The notes: generated by a model not told the origin, from the sequence alone. A DNA stretch of 9,147 bases from an uncultured Oscillospiraceae bacterium (GCA_900547015.1 URFD01000066.1:1-9147), one strand, 5' to 3'; positions 1 through 7,468 are shown, counted from the stretch's first letter. Made by a program: numbers and translations.

Positions 1-61
1 GCAATGCTTTTCGTCCCTGACGCTGTTTTTGATACAGCGCCGGGGGCGGAAAGCTTTTTTT
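1..61 (+). promoter_or_regulatory. 3' end of a T-box leader RNA upstream of pheST (partial, cut by window edge)
   Basis: The sequence TTTTCGTCCCT at 8-18 has the typical form of the 3' half of a T-box antiterminator. It runs straight into a long terminator hairpin, followed about 70 bases later by pheS. T-box leaders sense the charging state of a cognate tRNA, here presumably tRNA-Phe: uncharged tRNA favours the antiterminator and lets transcription continue. The T-box consensus itself (the TGGNACCGCG element) and the specifier stem would lie left of base 1, so the specifier codon cannot be read. What is seen is the antiterminator half plus terminator; the T-box call is inferred from their arrangement and from the common T-box control of pheST in Firmicutes. 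Confidence 0.75.
6..61 (+). terminator. Regulated intrinsic terminator of the pheST leader
   Basis: Bases 6-25 pair with 35-54 over 20 positions, with G-U pairs allowed and a single A-C mismatch, closing a nine-base loop (26-34). Seven T's (55-61) follow the stem directly. The outer part of the 5' arm is the CGTCCC segment that the antiterminator would compete for, so this is best read as the off state of a T-box switch rather than the end of an upstream gene. Confidence 0.85.
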
Positions 62-129
62 ATGCGGTCGTTTTGCTTCTGACCCTTGGTCGGGAACAGA
101 ATGAAACAACAGGAAAGGATGGATATAGC

Positions 130-1149
130 ATGAAAACTGCATTGGAAGCAATCGAGAAAAAAGCATTTGACGAGCTTGAGCAGGCAGATGGTCTCAAGGC
201 GCTGGATGCTGTTCGAGTAAAATATCTGGGAAAAAAAGGAGAATTGACCGCAATCCTCAAACAGATGGGAAAACTTTCCGCTGAGGAAAGACCGGTCATC
301 GGCCAGCTGGCCAATCAGGTGCGCGCTCAAATCGAGGAAAAGCTGGAGGAGAGCAAGGCTCATCTGGAGTCGAAGGCGCTTGACCTGCGTCTGGCAACCG
401 AAACGCTGGATGTCACCCTCCCGGGCAAAAAACAGGAGCTGGGTAAAAAACACCCGCTGAGCATTGTGCTCGACGAGTTTAAGGAAATCTTCATCGGCAT
501 GGGCTTTGAGATTGCACAGGGTCCGGAGGTAGAGCTGGACTACTACAACTTTGAGGCGCTCAACATTCCAAAGGACCATCCGGCGCGCGACACCCAGGAT
601 ACCTTCTACATCAATGACAATGTTGTTCTGAGAACCCAGACCTCCCCAATTCAGATTCGTGTCATGGAGAACCAGAAACCTCCGATTCGCATCTTTGCAC
701 CGGGCCGTGTTTATCGTTCGGATGCGTTGGATGCAACCCATTCCCCGCTGTTCCATCAGATTGAGGGTCTGGTCGTTGACAAGAATATCACTATGTCCGA
801 CCTGAAGGGCACACTGGAAGTCTTTGCAAAGCGTCTGTACGGCGAGGACACCGTTGTTCGCTTCAGACCGCATCACTTCCCATTCACCGAGCCTTCTGCC
901 GAGCTGGATGTTCAGTGCTTCAACTGCCACGGTGAGGGCTGCCGCCTGTGCAAGGGCGAGGGCTGGATTGAGCTTCTGGGCTGCGGAATGGTTCATCCGA
1001 AGGTTCTGACCAACTGCGGAATCGACCCGGAGGAATACAGCGGCTTTGCATTCGGCATGGGTCTGGAGCGTATGGTTATGATGCGCTACAATATCGACGA
1101 CCTGCGGATGTTCTATGAAAATGACGTCCGTTTCCTCAAACAGTTCTAA
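130..1149 (+). CDS. pheS: Phenylalanine--tRNA ligase alpha subunit
   Basis: Catalytic subunit of the cytoplasmic alpha2beta2 enzyme that charges tRNA-Phe with phenylalanine using ATP. At 339 residues it is the usual family length. Residues 1-90 form the charged, helical N-terminal coiled-coil arm. The class II core follows, with a motif 2 region ending in HSPLFHQIEG (204-213), FPFTEPSAELDV just before the cysteines, and motif 3 GFAFGMGLER (305-314). Ala307 matches the residue that sets the size of the phenylalanine pocket. A cysteine cluster, CFNC...CRLC (263, 266, 271, 274), is typical of Firmicutes PheS and may bind zinc. The start at 130 has AGGAAAGGATGG (111-122) in front. An in-frame ATG at 4 lies inside the terminator hairpin and would add 42 unrelated residues, so it was rejected. 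First gene of the pheST operon. Confidence 0.97.
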   Translation: MKTALEAIEKKAFDELEQADGLKALDAVRVKYLGKKGELTAILKQMGKLSAEERPVIGQLANQVRAQIEEKLEESKAHLESKALDLRLATETLDVTLPGKKQELGKKHPLSIVLDEFKEIFIGMGFEIAQGPEVELDYYNFEALNIPKDHPARDTQDTFYINDNVVLRTQTSPIQIRVMENQKPPIRIFAPGRVYRSDALDATHSPLFHQIEGLVVDKNITMSDLKGTLEVFAKRLYGEDTVVRFRPHHFPFTEPSAELDVQCFNCHGEGCRLCKGEGWIELLGCGMVHPKVLTNCGIDPEEYSGFAFGMGLERMVMMRYNIDDLRMFYENDVRFLKQF

Positions 1150-1273
1150 GGAAAAAAAGCTCGTGTCCGAAATAGAAAAGCGCCGCTGGCTGCTTGGACG
1201 GGCGGATGCGCATTTGAGAGAATCAGTGATAGATGCAGCGTAGAATCAGACATTCGGAAAGGAATGAGTGAAT
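1150..1273 (+). other. pheS-pheT intergenic spacer with weak hairpin
   Basis: This gap is long for a pheST pair, whose genes often nearly touch. It holds an imperfect GC-rich stem (1180-1186 against 1202-1211, with a bulge) but no T-run after it, so it is not a convincing terminator. There is a 26-codon frame starting with GTG at 1163 and ending at 1243, with AAGGA at 1148-1152, but support for translation is weak. No good promoter was found: TTGAGA (1214) and TAGAAT (1241) are 21 bases apart. GGAAAGGA (1256-1263) is the pheT ribosome binding site. Confidence 0.5.
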
Positions 1274-3652
1274 ATGAATCTTTCGATGAGATGGCTGAAA
1301 GATTATGTAGATATTGGGGATGTTTCGATGAGAGACTTCTCCGAAGCAATGAGTATGTCCGGCTCGAAGGTTGAGGGCTGGGAGACAGAATTTGAAGATG
1401 TGAAAAATGTGGTAGTCGGCAAAATCCTGAAAATTGAGCCGCACCCGGATTCCGACCATCTGCTGATTTGTCAGCTGGATGTTGGTCAGGAGGAGCCGGT
1501 TCAGATCGTGACCGGTGCTTCCAATGTTCATGAGGGCGATTTGGTTCCGGCAGCTCTGCACAAATCCCAGCTGCCAAACGGCGTAAAAATCACCAAGGGC
1601 AAGCTCAGAGGCGTGATGTCCAACGGTATGATGTGCTCGATTGCAGAGCTCAACCTGACCCAGGGAGATTTCCCGTATGCAGCCGATAATGGTATTTTCC
1701 TGATTGAGGAGGACTGCAAGCCGGGTCAGGATATTGCTTCGGCGATTGGCTGCGACGACACCTGTGTAGAATTTGAAATCACCCCGAACCGCCCGGACTG
1801 CCTTTCTGTTCTGGGACTGGCACGGGAAGCAGCTGTTACCTTCGACAAGCCGATGACCCAGCACATCCCACAGGTCAAGGGCTGCGGCGGCGACATTCAT
1901 GACTACCTCTCGGTAGAGGTGCAGAATCCGGAGCTGTGTCCGCGATATGTTGCCCGCGTTGTCAAAAATGTCAAGATTGGCCCATCCCCTCGCTGGATGA
2001 GAGAACGCCTTCGTGCAAGCGGTGTCCGCCCAATCGACAATATCGTTGATATCACCAACTATGTCATGCTCGAGTACGGCCAGCCGATGCACGCATTCGA
2101 CATCGAGTATGTTAAGGACCACAAAATCATCGTCCGTAATGCCCGTACTGGCGAAACCATCGAGACCCTGGATGGCGTAGAGCGCAGCCTGAGCGAGGAG
2201 ATGCTGGTGATTGCAGATGCGGAAAAGGCTTCTGCCGTTGCCGGTGTTATGGGCGGCGAACACAGCGGAATCAACGAAGGCACCCATACCGTTGTCTTTG
2301 AATCCGCAAGCTTTAAAGGCAGCTCGATTCGTGTCACTGCGAAAAAGCTGGGCATGAGAACCGAGTCCTCCGGCCGCTTTGAAAAGGGTCTGGATGCACA
2401 GAACTGTCTGCCGGCAATCATGCGCGCCTGCGAGCTGGTTGAACAGCTGGGTGCAGGCGAGGTTGTAGATGGCATCATCGATATCGACAACACCAACTAC
2501 CAGCCAACCGTCATCCATCTGGATGCACAGTGGATCAACAAATTCCTCGGAACCCAGATTCCGGAAGAGCAGATGAGAAAGATTCTGACCGACCTGCACT
2601 TCCAGCTGGATGGGGACAATATCATCGTTCCATCCTTCCGCGGTGACGTGGAGCACAAGGCAGACGTAGCAGAGGAAATCGCCCGCATCTACGGCTACAA
2701 TAATATTCCGACCAGCATTGCCAAGGGCAGCACACAGGGCCGCTACAGCGAGTATCAGGAGTTTGAGCGCGTTGTCAACCGCACCATGCTCGCTCAGGGA
2801 ATGTATGAAATCATGACCTACTCCTTTGTCAGCCCGAAGCAGTACGACAAAATCAGACTGCCGAAGGATGACCCGCGCCGCAACTCGGTTGTCATCCGCA
2901 ATCCGCTCGGCGAGGATACCAGCATCATGAGAACCAATGCGATTCCTTCGATGATGGATATTCTGGCAAAGAACTACAACAATCGAAACGCATCGGTTTC
3001 CCTGTACGAAATCGGCAACGAATATCTGCCGGTCGAGGATGACCCGCTGCCAGACGAGCTGCCAAACTTGGTTCTGGGTATGTACGGCGAGGGCAAGGAT
3101 TTCTTCACCCTGAAGGGTGTTGTGGAAAACCTGCTGGAGACCTTGTCCATCGAGGATTATGATGTGACTGCCTGCAAGGATAACCCGACCTTCCACCCGG
3201 GCCGCTGTGCGGTTTTGTCCAAGGACGGAGAAGAATTCGGTATTCTGGGCGAAATCCATCCGCTGGTCTGCAATAACTACGAGATTGGAACCCGTGTCTA
3301 TGTTGCAAAGCTCAACCTGAGAGACCTGTTCGCTCTGAGCAACAACGACAAGACCTATGTTCCGCTGCCGAAATTCCCGGCTTCCAGCCGTGACCTTGCT
3401 CTGTTGTGCGATGACAGCCTGCCTGTCCTGACCATGGAAAAGGCAATCAAGGCCGCTGCCGGCAAGATTCTGGAGAAAATCGAGCTGTTCGACGTTTATA
3501 AGGGCAGCCAGATTGCAGAAGGCAAGAAGAGCGTAGCCTTCAATATTAGTATGCGCGTGGCAGACCACACCCTCACCGACGAGGAGGTCAACAGCGCTAT
3601 GAGCAAGATTCTCAAAGCACTGGAAGAGCTGGGTGCACAGATTCGTCAGTAA
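1274..3652 (+). CDS. pheT: Phenylalanine--tRNA ligase beta subunit
   Basis: Beta subunit of phenylalanyl-tRNA synthetase. It edits mischarged Tyr-tRNA-Phe and contacts the tRNA. It is 792 residues, the normal bacterial size, with all domains in order: the OB-fold tRNA-binding domain at about 43-150 (HPDSDHLLICQLDVG from about 56), the B3/B4 editing domain at about 215-385, the B5 domain at about 410-480 (FRGDVEHKADVAEEIARIYG), the catalytic-like core, and the C-terminal FDX-ACB anticodon-binding domain from about 700 (KFPASSRDLAL) to the end. The ATG at 1274 lies 10 bases after GGAAAGGA. A GTG at 1268 is in frame but only four bases from that site, and the protein family begins near the ATG. 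Codon use is strongly biased (CTG, ACC, AAC, GAC), as expected for a well-expressed housekeeping gene. Transcribed with pheS. Confidence 0.97.
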   Translation: MNLSMRWLKDYVDIGDVSMRDFSEAMSMSGSKVEGWETEFEDVKNVVVGKILKIEPHPDSDHLLICQLDVGQEEPVQIVTGASNVHEGDLVPAALHKSQLPNGVKITKGKLRGVMSNGMMCSIAELNLTQGDFPYAADNGIFLIEEDCKPGQDIASAIGCDDTCVEFEITPNRPDCLSVLGLAREAAVTFDKPMTQHIPQVKGCGGDIHDYLSVEVQNPELCPRYVARVVKNVKIGPSPRWMRERLRASGVRPIDNIVDITNYVMLEYGQPMHAFDIEYVKDHKIIVRNARTGETIETLDGVERSLSEEMLVIADAEKASAVAGVMGGEHSGINEGTHTVVFESASFKGSSIRVTAKKLGMRTESSGRFEKGLDAQNCLPAIMRACELVEQLGAGEVVDGIIDIDNTNYQPTVIHLDAQWINKFLGTQIPEEQMRKILTDLHFQLDGDNIIVPSFRGDVEHKADVAEEIARIYGYNNIPTSIAKGSTQGRYSEYQEFERVVNRTMLAQGMYEIMTYSFVSPKQYDKIRLPKDDPRRNSVVIRNPLGEDTSIMRTNAIPSMMDILAKNYNNRNASVSLYEIGNEYLPVEDDPLPDELPNLVLGMYGEGKDFFTLKGVVENLLETLSIEDYDVTACKDNPTFHPGRCAVLSKDGEEFGILGEIHPLVCNNYEIGTRVYVAKLNLRDLFALSNNDKTYVPLPKFPASSRDLALLCDDSLPVLTMEKAIKAAAGKILEKIELFDVYKGSQIAEGKKSVAFNISMRVADHTLTDEEVNSAMSKILKALEELGAQIRQ

Positions 3653-3684
3653 TTTTTTGAGCTTGCAATCAGGAGGAATGAACC

Positions 3685-4125
3685 ATGCTGACGCTGGAAT
3701 TTGAAGAGCATCGTACTAACGATGCCGGTCGGGAAATCTTTGCGGAATATGACTGGTGGCGGGAACTGGTTCGAAAGGCTGCGGAAAAAGCAGATACCTT
3801 TGAACTGCGCTGCCGTCAGGACGAAGAGGAAGGAATCCGGCTTGGAAAAATGCTGGAAGCCGAACAGACCTCCGAGAATGAGGGGGTTGTCTTTGTCGGA
3901 AAGCTGACCGAGCAGGCGTTGGAAACGCTGACAGGAGACTGCGTGGCGGGGGATGGCAGCCTGAAATTTGATACCCTGCATCTGCGTGCGGCAAACCGCA
4001 GCATCTTTTCCAGCTCCCACTGCGGTGCGGAGATTTGCTGGATGGGAACCGGCTTTGCAGAGATGGGATTTTTGATGACACTGATTCGGGAGCATCCGTT
4101 GATTCAGGGATTCCAGAATCGATAG
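3685..4125 (+). CDS. Uncharacterised 146-residue protein, third gene of the pheST operon
   Basis: I do not recognise this family. The start is well supported: AGGAGGAA (3671-3678) sits six bases before the ATG, and the gene begins 32 bases after pheT with no terminator between, so it is most likely cotranscribed. The protein appears soluble and cytoplasmic, with no signal peptide or clear membrane segment. The N-terminal half is acidic and helical, with a DWWREL patch near residue 28 and a charged stretch. The C-terminal part holds two cysteines in SSSHCGAEICWMGTGF and ends in a hydrophobic helix-like segment. No nucleotide-binding or catalytic motif is visible. The operon position suggests a housekeeping role or simple readthrough, but this is only inference. 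Confidence 0.85.
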   Translation: MLTLEFEEHRTNDAGREIFAEYDWWRELVRKAAEKADTFELRCRQDEEEGIRLGKMLEAEQTSENEGVVFVGKLTEQALETLTGDCVAGDGSLKFDTLHLRAANRSIFSSSHCGAEICWMGTGFAEMGFLMTLIREHPLIQGFQNR

Positions 4126-4134
4126 CTTCAAAAG

Positions 4135-4171
4135 AAAAAGGAAAGCCTTATTGCAAGGCTTTCCTTTTTTT
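4135..4171. terminator. Bidirectional intrinsic terminator between the pheST operon and spoIVA
   Basis: A perfect 10-bp stem (GGAAAGCCTT, 4140-4149, with 4155-4164) closes a five-base loop. It is flanked by A's on the left (4135-4139) and seven T's on the right (4165-4171), which can extend the stem. Read on the minus strand it ends in TTTTTCTTTT, so it can stop both the pheST operon and spoIVA, whose stop codon is about 10 bases away. Confidence 0.93.
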
Positions 4172-4181
4172 CTGCTTCAGG

Positions 4182-5660
4182 TTAGAGGATAATGCAAATC
4201 AGACCGTTGCAGCCCTCATTGATAATGCGTTCGATGGTTTCCTGCATCCGCAGACGGGCATCCGCAGGCATCCGATAGAGCTTGTTGTGAAGCCCTTCGT
4301 TGACCAGCTCGTGCAGCGATTTTCCGAAAATATTGCTGCCCCAGATTTTTTGCGGGTCATCCTCAAATTCATGGAGCAGGCTCATGACCAGCTCCTCCGA
4401 CTGCTTTTCACTGCCGACAATCGGGCTGACCTCGGTGGTGATGTCCGCGCGCATCATGTGGATGGACGGAGCGGAGGCCTTCAGCCGAACTCCGTAGCGG
4501 CCGCCCTGCTTGACGATTTGCGGTTCCTCCAAGCTCAGTTCGTCCAAGGATGGCATCACAATGCCGTAGCCGGTAGCGGCGACCTCCTCCAGCGCACCCT
4601 TGACCTTGTCGTATTCCTTCTTGATTTGGGCTAACCGGCACAGGCAGGGCAGCAGACCTTCCTCACCGCCGATTTCCAGACCGGTGGCTTCGCTGAGAAT
4701 ATCATAAAACAGATTGGGCTTCACCGATATCGAGAGCAGTACCTTGCCGTGGCCCAAATCCATGCCGGTCACCTGTGCCTGAGAGATGGACTCGCAGGCC
4801 TCGATTTTGGAGAGCTGCTCTGCGACATGATTGATTCGGTGAATCTCGCCGCAGGCAGAGCAGATGGCTTGATACAGCTCTTCCTTGAGCCAGTGACCCG
4901 GCGCGAGCGAAAGAATCCATCGGGGGATGTTGACCTTGATTTCCTTGACCGGAAACTCCATCAGGACGCTTGAGAGGATTTGTCGGATGTCCTCCTCGGT
5001 TAAATCCAGACAGTTGACCGAAAGCACCGGAACTCCGTAGCGCTCCTGCATCTGCTCGGAGAGAGTGCGGGCTTCCGAAGAGCCGGGATATTGGCAGTTG
5101 AGCAGGACTGCAAAGGGCTTTTCCAGCTCCTGAAGCTCGCGGATGACCCGTTCTTCCGCCTCCTCGTACTCCTCACGGGGGATGTCACTGATGGACCCGT
5201 CGGAGGTGACCACCAGCCCGATGGTGGAATGTTCCTGAATGACCTTCTGGGTGCCGATTTCCGCCGCGAGGTTGAACGGAATCTCCTGCTCAAACCAAGG
5301 CGTCATGACCATTCGGGGCTGTTCGTTTTCCACATAGCCCAAGGAGCTTGGAACGATGTAACCAACGCAGTCGATCATGCGGACGTTAAGCTCGGCATTT
5401 TTTTCCAGAGAGATTCTCACCGCTTCCTCGGGAATGAATTTGGGCTCGGTGGTCATGATGGTTTTTCCTGCTGCGGACTGCGGTAGTTCATCGATGGCAC
5501 GCTCTCGAAAATATTCGCTTTCAATGTTCGGCAGGACCAGATTTTCCATGAATTTTTTGATGAAGGTGGATTTTCCGGTCCGCACCGGGCCGACCACCCC
5601 GATATAAATATCACCGCCGGTACGCTGGGCGATGTCTTGATAGATGTTGCGGCTGTCCAT
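4182..5660 (-). CDS. spoIVA: Stage IV sporulation protein A, coat basement-layer ATPase
   Basis: Morphogenetic ATPase made in the mother cell. It polymerises on the forespore outer membrane to form the base on which the spore coat is built, and is also linked to cortex formation. The 492 residues equal the length of Bacillus subtilis SpoIVA as I recall it, and the two align along their whole length. Walker A is GPVRTGKST (24-32, Lys30). TIMTTEPKF contains the sensor threonines (70, 71), and Asp97 in DCVGY is the Walker B-type aspartate. The N-terminal ATPase domain covers about 1-240, followed by a middle domain. The conserved C-terminal end runs from about 395 (APSIHM) through FEDDP to the final IIL needed for assembly. 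AAAGGAGT lies eight bases before the ATG. It is the second gene after sipL (36-base gap). It has about ten cysteines, many for this family. Confidence 0.97.
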   Translation of the reverse strand: MDSRNIYQDIAQRTGGDIYIGVVGPVRTGKSTFIKKFMENLVLPNIESEYFRERAIDELPQSAAGKTIMTTEPKFIPEEAVRISLEKNAELNVRMIDCVGYIVPSSLGYVENEQPRMVMTPWFEQEIPFNLAAEIGTQKVIQEHSTIGLVVTSDGSISDIPREEYEEAEERVIRELQELEKPFAVLLNCQYPGSSEARTLSEQMQERYGVPVLSVNCLDLTEEDIRQILSSVLMEFPVKEIKVNIPRWILSLAPGHWLKEELYQAICSACGEIHRINHVAEQLSKIEACESISQAQVTGMDLGHGKVLLSISVKPNLFYDILSEATGLEIGGEEGLLPCLCRLAQIKKEYDKVKGALEEVAATGYGIVMPSLDELSLEEPQIVKQGGRYGVRLKASAPSIHMMRADITTEVSPIVGSEKQSEELVMSLLHEFEDDPQKIWGSNIFGKSLHELVNEGLHNKLYRMPADARLRMQETIERIINEGCNGLICIIL

Positions 5661-5696
5661 CTGCTGTCACTCCTTTTTTGAAATCACCTGTTTTGC

Positions 5697-7301
5697 CTAG
5701 TTCGGGAGGATGGGAATCAGCAGCATCTCTCTGCCGGATATGCTGGAATCCTCCGACAGCTCAATCTGAGCGTTGACCTCCATGACCGACTGCATCCCGG
5801 TGTGATAGCGCTTGGCGATGTCCCACAGCGTCTCTCCGGGGTCTGCGTAGTAAATCGTCAGCGAACAGTCATCCTCGCGCTGGATGGGTTTTGTCTCGTC
5901 AACGGTAATCTGCTCCATCACGCTGCATTGACAGAGCTGGCTGATGCAGCCCCGCACCAAGACCTCGCAGCGCACCTGAAGGGAGGAGGCGCCTCGGCTG
6001 TAGTCAAAGCCGATGACCGAAATCTGCGGGCAGAAAATCAGCTTTGCCTGTGCATCCACGCCGCTCAGCGGGAAGGAACATTCCATCTGTTCGGTCTTGT
6101 CGTAGAATTGGATGCTGCCGTCTGCCTCCTGCGCCAGCAGACAGATGTCCAGGTCGATTTGCAGGACTGCCTTGCGGCTCCCGTTTTCCTCCTCAAACCG
6201 CAGGCTACTGTCCGAGACGGTTGCCCACCCGTTGAGGATGGTCTGGATTTCAGCCGGAAGCTCCACCTCGCCCTTGTACAGACACCGCTCCTCCACCGTC
6301 TCCACCAGACTCAAAAAGCTGAAGGGGCGGGTCTGACTCTCACAGGCATAGCGGGTGGAGTAGCAGTCATCCGCAACAGCAAGCTCCATCCGTCGGCAGA
6401 CCTCCGCACTGACAGCTACCTGAGCGCGCAGCTCCAACAGGGTGTTCTCTCCCTGCGCGTCCGATTTGGGGGACAGCTCGTATTCACAAACGGCATAGCC
6501 CAAAGAGCAGATGCAGCTGTCGTCTGCTCCCGGAGCATCGATGACGCCGCTGATTGGCAGGGTGTAGTACATTTCCTCCGCTTTGGTGCCGCCGGAGGAA
6601 TCGGCAGCATACAGGACGGTGATGCGAAGCTCCCCCTTGGTTACGATTTTTCCGGAAATCAGCTTTTGGTCCAGCACCACTGCACAGGCATGGGAGCAGA
6701 GAATGCTACGGATGGGAGGCTTTCCGTTTGCTAATTCCAGCTCCTCCTGAATGTCCAGCAGGTCCCGAGCTTGTGTTACAAATCCGGTTTGGGAAAGAGA
6801 GCTTCGGTGCAGCTGGATGCCGGAGGGATTTTCGGTGTCATCAGCGGCGTCGGTGATGACCTCCGCCTCGCCGGAGCTGACCGCACAGATGCGGTGCTCG
6901 ACCGATGCGCGCAGCTCGATGCGCCGTTTGCTGACCGCGCGGCAATTGCAGTAGGAGGAACCGGAGCAGACAAAGGCGATGACCTGCGTGGCGTCTCCCT
7001 TGAGTTCCACGGATTTGGTGTACGGCAGCTTGTAGCTGATACTTCGCAGACGCAGTTCGCCGCCGGCAGTTTCCTCCCCTAAGTAGAGCACACAGACGCT
7101 GCACACTCCCTCGATGATCAGCTGTCTCCCCTGAAGGTGGGTGGACTTGACGCAGGAGTTGAGCGAACATTTTAGGATTCGGACAATGTCCGGACAGTAG
7201 TCCGGCAGGGTGATATCGGTTTCCAATGGCACTTCGGCGGTGGAATCGAACACCGTTTCGTTGACGCAAACCGCCTGCCTGATTGCATTACATTCCATCA
7301 T
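5697..7301 (-). CDS. sipL: SipL-type SpoIVA-interacting protein (SPOCS/DUF3794 domains plus C-terminal LysM)
   Basis: Probable SipL, the clostridial coat morphogenetic protein that binds SpoIVA and helps it encase the forespore. It has 534 residues. I see three SPOCS (DUF3794)-like segments: about 24-140 (with ITLPDYCPDIVRIL), 185-305 and 340-450. A LysM domain follows at about 482-531 (YYADPGETLWDIAKRY, Trp493). In Clostridioides difficile the LysM domain makes the SpoIVA contact. There is no signal peptide, which fits a mother-cell cytoplasmic protein. The start is either ATG 7301 or ATG 7298; AGAGAGG (7307-7313) lies five or eight bases upstream, and a TTG at 7334 was rejected because it overlaps this site. 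The protein holds 28 cysteines, about 5%. A sigma-E-type promoter lies upstream and spoIVA directly downstream. Other SPOCS+LysM proteins of unknown role exist, but the spoIVA linkage strongly favours SipL. Confidence 0.9.
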   Translation of the reverse strand: MMECNAIRQAVCVNETVFDSTAEVPLETDITLPDYCPDIVRILKCSLNSCVKSTHLQGRQLIIEGVCSVCVLYLGEETAGGELRLRSISYKLPYTKSVELKGDATQVIAFVCSGSSYCNCRAVSKRRIELRASVEHRICAVSSGEAEVITDAADDTENPSGIQLHRSSLSQTGFVTQARDLLDIQEELELANGKPPIRSILCSHACAVVLDQKLISGKIVTKGELRITVLYAADSSGGTKAEEMYYTLPISGVIDAPGADDSCICSLGYAVCEYELSPKSDAQGENTLLELRAQVAVSAEVCRRMELAVADDCYSTRYACESQTRPFSFLSLVETVEERCLYKGEVELPAEIQTILNGWATVSDSSLRFEEENGSRKAVLQIDLDICLLAQEADGSIQFYDKTEQMECSFPLSGVDAQAKLIFCPQISVIGFDYSRGASSLQVRCEVLVRGCISQLCQCSVMEQITVDETKPIQREDDCSLTIYYADPGETLWDIAKRYHTGMQSVMEVNAQIELSEDSSISGREMLLIPILPN

Positions 7302-7355
7302 GATGACCTCTCTTTCTTTTCCGGCAGCGGTCAACCTGTTCTCCGTCTGCCTGTT

Positions 7356-7398
7356 GCGCGCGAACGCTTTCGGCGCTTCTCAGGATTTTGCGCTTCTC
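7356..7398 (-). repeat. Direct repeat and hairpin in the sipL 5' leader
   Basis: On the minus strand the nonamer GAGAAGCGC occurs twice (7390-7398 and 7373-7381) with an eight-base gap, the first copy starting about where transcription should begin. The second copy overlaps a small hairpin: GCGCCGAA pairs with TTCG-C-GCGC across an AGCG loop (7356-7376), with one bulged base. There is no T-run, so it is not a terminator. It could affect mRNA stability or bind a regulator; no known operator matches. Confidence 0.4.
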
Positions 7399-7404
7399 TA
7401 CACA

Positions 7405-7433
7405 AGGGTATGAGAAGGCTGCCCGTAATATGC
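7405..7433 (-). promoter_or_regulatory. Sigma-E-type sporulation promoter of sipL-spoIVA
   Basis: On the minus strand GCATATT (7433-7427) and CATACCCT (7412-7405) are separated by exactly 14 bases. This closely fits the mother-cell sigma-E consensus as known from Bacillus (KMATATT, 14 bases, CATACAnT). Transcription would begin near 7398, leaving a leader of about 97 bases before sipL. spoIVA and sipL are sigma-E-dependent in studied spore formers. Confidence 0.85.
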
Positions 7434-7439
7434 AGGTGA

Positions 7440-7468
7440 TTGAAAGGCAGGGGAAGGTGTGATATACT
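7440..7468 (+). promoter_or_regulatory. Sigma-A-type promoter for the small membrane protein gene
   Basis: TTGAAA (7440-7445) and TATACT (7463-7468) are spaced by the ideal 17 bases, and TG at 7460-7461 makes an extended -10. Transcription would start around 7475, about 25 bases before the gene. It faces away from the sigma-E promoter, with only six bases between the two -35 elements. Confidence 0.85.

Noticed and set aside
4..129. Upstream extension of pheS to the ATG at base 4
   Set aside because: Those bases form the leader terminator hairpin and T-run, and the added 42 residues do not resemble PheS. The ATG at 130 has a ribosome binding site.
1214..1246. Possible internal promoter for pheT (TTGAGA and TAGAAT)
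   Set aside because: The 21-base spacing is too long, and pheT is expected to be read from the pheS transcript.
1223..3568. 781-codon open frame on the minus strand, antisense to pheT
   Set aside because: Its codon boundaries coincide exactly with those of pheT, so it stays open because pheT avoids the rare codons TTA, CTA and TCA. It has no ribosome binding site and no recognisable domain.
4035..4634. 199-codon plus-strand frame running through the terminator into spoIVA
   Set aside because: In phase with spoIVA codons on the opposite strand, crosses a strong terminator, and its translation looks like reverse-complement shadow sequence.
5802..6734. 310-codon plus-strand frame antisense to sipL
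   Set aside because: Codon boundaries match sipL, which is supported by SPOCS and LysM domains; no start signal or family on the plus strand.
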